Assembly: GCA_900550005.1 (NCBI GenBank) | Contig: URQL01000047.1 | Coordinates: forward strand, 1 to 10,628 | Direction of reading: 5' to 3' | Origin: an uncultured Erysipelotrichaceae bacterium | Lineage (GTDB): Bacteria; Bacillota_I; Bacilli_A; Erysipelotrichales; Coprobacillaceae | DNA: 10,628 nucleotides | Shown: in pieces, positions 7,918-10,628 of the stretch | Numbering within the stretch: the stretch's first letter is position 1 | How the letters are laid out: each line of letters starts with the position of its first letter | Notes under the pieces: generated by a model | The model's database searches: none | Seen by the model: only the letters and a program-made list of their open reading frames with translations | Told to the model about the DNA's origin: nothing | Program-made: the position numbers and the translations under genes

Positions 7918-9460
7918 CTACCACTTTTCTATCTTACATGTATGCTTTTTTGTTTTATCATCATAGTTGATTTCTACAAGGAGTAAGTTATCTAAGTAAT
8001 GTTCTAAACCATACATATATTGTTTTTCTTTTATTTGCTTAATTGCGGATTCTTTTATTTTATTCCATTTTAATTCAATGATCATCGCTAGTTTATCTTT
8101 TTTTAGGAATGAATACTAAATCTGCTCTTCCTTTTTCCGTTGGCATTTCTTTAATGATTATATATTTCATCTCTAGCTATATAATAAGCTAAAGATAACG
8201 TATAACTTAAGGCATCTTCATCATTATATTGAAAGATATTTGTTTCTAAATGCGCTTGTTCAATATATTTTGATACCTTTTCTTCATCTAACTTCCACGT
8301 TGCTTCTAATAAATCTTTACTATCATTTAAAGCTTTAGTCGTATATTTCCACGCATTATCTTCAATCAAATTAACAAAACTACTTGCTACTTCTTGATTA
8401 GGTATAAAACATTGTTTTGTTCCACTATCATAAGTCAAATAACCTAAATGAATAAGGAGTGTTAAAATATCATCTTTTGGTTTAAATAAAGTCATATCGT
8501 TATCAATTTTTTTTAGTATTAACATTTACTTTTTCTCCAGCTAACATTTTAATAATATCTTCTTTTAGCCCATCATAGTTCCTATTGATATAGATACTTA
8601 CTACTTCATAACTTTCTGTATTATTCCAATAGTTTTCATATTTATGATCAGTCAAAGAAAAAAACTACTGATCGATGCTTATAAACATAAATATCTTTAC
8701 TCATTCGATACCCATCGTACCATTCTTTTATTTTTTGATAATCAGTATCATAATCACCACATAAGACTTTTACTTCTTCTTCCGTAAATCCCATAAAGTT
8801 CTCTAATGGTGTAGGATTTGCATAGATATTTCTTTAAACATATTTAGTGCACTATGCGTACCCTATTTTTTGATTAGAAGAATCCCTGTCACATATTCCA
8901 GACTTTTACATAAGGTTGATCTTTAAATAAGTCATGTAAAAAATCTAAATATTTTCTTTGTCCCTCTTTATCATCTCGATACTCTCTAAAAATACAATCC
9001 CATTCATCAACAATGAAGATAAAATCATTAGTAGTGTAAGCATGATTTCCCTTAAAACATCTGATGACACAGATTCGTCACAATAATCTGCATATTCCAT
9101 TTTTAATTCTTTTGTCACTTTTCGGATAATTTTATTGATCATTCCTTCAATAGAATTTGTAGTGCTTAAAAATCTTTGCATGTTTAAACTAATGACATTA
9201 TGTTGATTTAAATGTCTTAAATAATCTGGTGCTTTTGAAATATTCAAAGAGTCAAATAATTCATGAGAATCACAACCTTTAGAATAATAGGCTACTAACA
9301 TATCTGCATCCGTACTTTTTCCAAATCTTCTTGGTCTTAGTATACAGATTGATTTATTTTTTGTATTTAAGATTTTATTTGTATAATCAATAAGTAATGA
9401 TTTATCTACAAAGATTTCACTATTATACATTTCTAAATAACCTCGATTTTTGGGATTCAA
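7918..9460 (-). pseudogene. Decayed AAA-ATPase-like / PD-(D/E)XK nuclease family gene
   Basis: Pieced across frames, this is one gene of the AAA-ATPase_like plus PDDEXK_9 type. The N-terminal part (9460 to about 9034) has GYLEMYNSEIFVDKSLLI and the P-loop RPRRFGKST. Then come a Walker-B-like FIVDEWD, GTHSALNMFKE, WYDGYRMSKD, LLIHLGYLTYD, LNDSKDLLEATW and FQYNDEDALSYTLSLAYY. The nuclease-like end has GRADLVFIP and IIELKW, and TAG at 7918-7920. Frame breaks lie near 9030-9036, 8900, 8820, 8658-8664 (seven-base homopolymer), 8507-8514 (eight-base homopolymer), 8165 and 8098-8104 (seven-base homopolymer). There is also an in-frame nonsense TAG at 8863-8865. The two longest surviving frames (9460-8945 and 8525-8151) are remnants, not genes. 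The 5' end also looks damaged: a GGAGG lies near 9480, but the first usable codon is a TTG about 20 nt on. Intact relatives are common, often multicopy, in gut Firmicutes and Bacteroidetes, with unclear function. Confidence 0.9.
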
Positions 9461-9495
9461 ATAAATTCAGATGCTATTCCTCCTTCTCTATTTCT

Positions 9496-9504
9496 ATTTT
9501 ACCA
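9496..9504 (-). promoter_or_regulatory. Possible extended -10 element of the pseudogene
   Basis: TGGTAAAAT on the minus strand fits TGn plus a TAAAAT -10, just upstream of the GGAGG ribosome binding site near 9480. No good -35 is visible at 17 nt, so this is weak. It may be the remnant promoter of the decayed gene. Confidence 0.35.
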
Positions 9505-9513
9505 TTTTTTACT

Positions 9514-9537
9514 GTTCAAACCATAGGTTTAATGAAC
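9514..9537. repeat. Imperfect inverted repeat between terminator and pseudogene promoter
   Basis: Outer arms GTTCA and TGAAC (9514-9518, 9533-9537) enclose inner arms AACC and GGTT around ATA, with a three-base bulge. The dyad lies directly against the T-tract of the HPt terminator and just upstream of the candidate -10. It may be an operator or chance; no protein can be named. Confidence 0.3.
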
Positions 9538-9568
9538 AAAAAAAAGATAAGGAGTACATCCCTATCTT
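9538..9568 (-). terminator. Intrinsic terminator after the HD-GYP/HPt genes
   Basis: On the minus strand, AAGATAGGGA, loop TGTAC and TCCTTATCTT form a 10-bp stem with one G-U pair, followed by T residues that end at 9538. It lies about 19 nt after the HPt stop codon and ends that transcription unit. Confidence 0.9.
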
Positions 9569-9586
9569 GAGTATTTAAAAATCTTA

Positions 9587-9934
9587 TTATTCCACTTGTC
9601 CAATCACTTGAACATATTCATTGTACTTATCTTGAAGTGCACCAAAGAAAGGTTCATAACCATCTAATTCTCTACCTCTTAATTTTTCTGTTAAGACAGA
9701 ACTCACTTCAAATAAAGAATCAAAACCTAAATTTAAACAAATCCCTTTTAAAGTATGTGCTGATCTAAAGGCTTTTTCTGCATCTTTTGTTTCTAATGCT
9801 TCTTTTAATTGAGCAAAACTTTGGTCATTTAAAAATTTTAAAGCAAATCGTTTAACTAATCCTTCACTACCAAAACGACTATAGACTTCGTCATAATTAC
9901 ATTTTAAAATTTGATATGCTTCTTTTATTCCCAT
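9587..9934 (-). CDS. Stand-alone histidine phosphotransfer (HPt) protein
   Basis: A 115-residue all-helical protein made of a single HPt domain, the usual size. The phosphotransfer motif is AHTLKGICLNLG, with phospho-accepting His60 followed by the conserved Lys63-Gly64. There is no membrane segment, so it is cytoplasmic. HPt proteins shuttle phosphate between the receiver of a hybrid kinase and a response regulator. The start ATG at 9932-9934 is chosen because AAAGGAG (9943-9949) sits 8 nt upstream; an in-frame TTG at 9956-9958 lies upstream of that site. The ribosome binding site overlaps the stop of the HD-GYP gene, so the two genes are a coupled pair. Its partners are not proven. The hybrid kinase at 1481-3190 lacks an HPt domain and is a candidate donor; the truncated upstream protein could be a partner if it carries a receiver. 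Confidence 0.9.
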   Translation of the reverse strand: MGIKEAYQILKCNYDEVYSRFGSEGLVKRFALKFLNDQSFAQLKEALETKDAEKAFRSAHTLKGICLNLGFDSLFEVSSVLTEKLRGRELDGYEPFFGALQDKYNEYVQVIGQVE

Positions 9935-9942
9935 AAATCTCT

Positions 9943-9949
9943 CTCCTTT
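9943..9949 (-). promoter_or_regulatory. Ribosome binding site deciding the HPt start
   Basis: AAAGGAG on the minus strand lies 8 nt before the ATG at 9932-9934. It overlaps the TAA stop (9948-9950) of the HD-GYP gene, linking translation of the two genes. Confidence 0.8.
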
Positions 9950-10628
9950 ACATTTCAATTTTTTTATCTATTAATTCTTGTACCATTCTTTCAGCCCATG
10001 TTGAACGGACATCATGAGATGTAATAGACTCTTTTGACATCATATTTTCCTTTTCTTTTTCATATTCGTTTTTAATGGTATCTTGAATTTCTAACAAACA
10101 ATTAAGCAAGAATGGGTTAAATGTTCCGCATTCTCCATTCAAAATCATGTGAATCGCTTCTTCATGAGAATATCCTTTTTTATAAACACGTTCACTCACT
10201 AAAGCATCATAAACATCCGCTAAAGAAACAACTTGGGCTGAAATAGGAATTTGTTCTCCTACCAAACCATCTGGATAGCCACGACCATCATAACGTTCAT
10301 GATGCCAACGTGTGATTTCAATAGCAGTTTGTACTAATTTTTCTTCTTGATAGATTTGTAAACTATTTAGAATATTTGCGCCAATTACAGTATGTTGTTT
10401 CATAATTTCATATTCTTCATTTGTAAGACGACCTGGTTTGTTTAATATTTTTTCGTCAATACCAATTTTACCTATATCATGTAAAGCTGAAGCAGATATG
10501 ATAATTGAACAATCATACCATGTTAAATGATAAGGATTATCTTTACGCATGATATTTTCTAACAACAATCCTACTAACTTAGAAATATGTAAAACATGTA
10601 ACCCGCTTTCTCCGTTTCTAAATTCAAC
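9948..10628 (-). CDS. HD-GYP domain protein, probable cyclic-di-GMP phosphodiesterase (5' end outside window)
   Basis: The frame is open to the window edge and gives 226 C-terminal residues; the true start is upstream. Numbering from the first visible residue, the opening VEFRNGESGLHVLHIS matches the usual start of HD-GYP domains. The HD pair is His50-Asp51 in ALHDIGKIGI, with further metal ligands His79, His109-His110 and Asp138 in SLADVYDAL. The signature HHERYDGRGYPDG covers 109-121. All catalytic positions look intact. HD-GYP enzymes hydrolyse cyclic-di-GMP and usually form the output of response regulators with an N-terminal receiver or another sensor domain; that part is not visible. 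A charged tail of about 45 residues (182-226, with EYEKEKEN) extends past the domain. The gene ends 13 nt before the HPt gene, so signalling through a phosphorelay is plausible. Confidence 0.92.
   Translation of the reverse strand, partial: VEFRNGESGLHVLHISKLVGLLLENIMRKDNPYHLTWYDCSIIISASALHDIGKIGIDEKILNKPGRLTNEEYEIMKQHTVIGANILNSLQIYQEEKLVQTAIEITRWHHERYDGRGYPDGLVGEQIPISAQVVSLADVYDALVSERVYKKGYSHEEAIHMILNGECGTFNPFLLNCLLEIQDTIKNEYEKEKENMMSKESITSHDVRSTWAERMVQELIDKKIEM

Noticed and set aside
8151..8525. Separate 124-codon gene
   Set aside because: Its sequence continues, after one-base shifts on both sides, into the same AAA-ATPase-like/PD-(D/E)XK protein, so it is a fragment of the pseudogene.
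8945..9460. Separate 171-codon P-loop gene
   Set aside because: The last 35 or so residues are out of frame with the family; shifting frame near 9030 restores FIVDEWD and further conserved sequence. It is the 5' fragment of the pseudogene.
7918..9460. Frame breaks as mere sequencing errors
   Set aside because: Breaks are confined to this gene while intact A/T-rich genes with many homopolymers flank it, and a nonsense TAG is also present. Errors cannot be fully excluded for single homopolymers.
9932..9958. TTG start at 9958 for the HPt gene
   Set aside because: The ribosome binding site at 9943-9949 lies inside that extension and fits the ATG at 9934 at 8 nt.
10566..10568. TTG at 10566-10568 as the start of the HD-GYP gene
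   Set aside because: The frame stays open to the window edge, and the upstream 20 codons encode the conserved opening of the HD-GYP domain.

Overview
The window reads as chromosomal DNA from a low-GC Gram-positive bacterium of the Firmicutes/Erysipelotrichia type. The grounds are strong A/T bias, A-rich codons, AAGGAG-type ribosome binding sites, intrinsic terminators, and gene families common in gut Firmicutes: a BspA-like LRR_5 surface protein, MoxR/DUF58, and an AAA-ATPase-like/PD-(D/E)XK protein. TGA is used as a stop (end of the histidine kinase), so this is the standard code, not the Mycoplasma code. The genus cannot be fixed from sequence reading alone. Every gene lies on the minus strand, so transcription runs from high to low coordinates.

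In transcription order, the first block (10628-9538) is the 3' part of an HD-GYP cyclic-di-GMP phosphodiesterase gene. A small stand-alone histidine phosphotransfer (HPt) gene follows 13 nt later, and the block closes with a strong intrinsic terminator. The second block (about 9504-7887) is one decayed gene of the AAA-ATPase-like/PD-(D/E)XK nuclease family. It carries about seven frameshifts and one in-frame nonsense codon but still has its own terminator.

The third block (7804 to below 1) is the most interesting part. A promoter with an extended -10 drives a tightly packed operon. It encodes a 1518-residue membrane-anchored leucine-rich-repeat surface protein, a membrane hybrid histidine kinase, a MoxR-family AAA+ ATPase and a DUF58 protein that runs off the window edge. 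Consecutive genes overlap by 17 nt, overlap by 4 nt (ATGA), and abut (TAG-ATG), so translational coupling is likely.

Working model (inference): the large N-terminally tethered LRR protein is an extracytoplasmic module paired with a kinase that has almost no external sensor of its own. MoxR/DUF58 would be a chaperone-like or envelope-stress module assembling or remodelling the surface complex. The kinase has a receiver but no HPt domain, so the stand-alone HPt protein encoded about 6.4 kb upstream, beside a c-di-GMP phosphodiesterase, is a candidate for the missing phosphorelay step.
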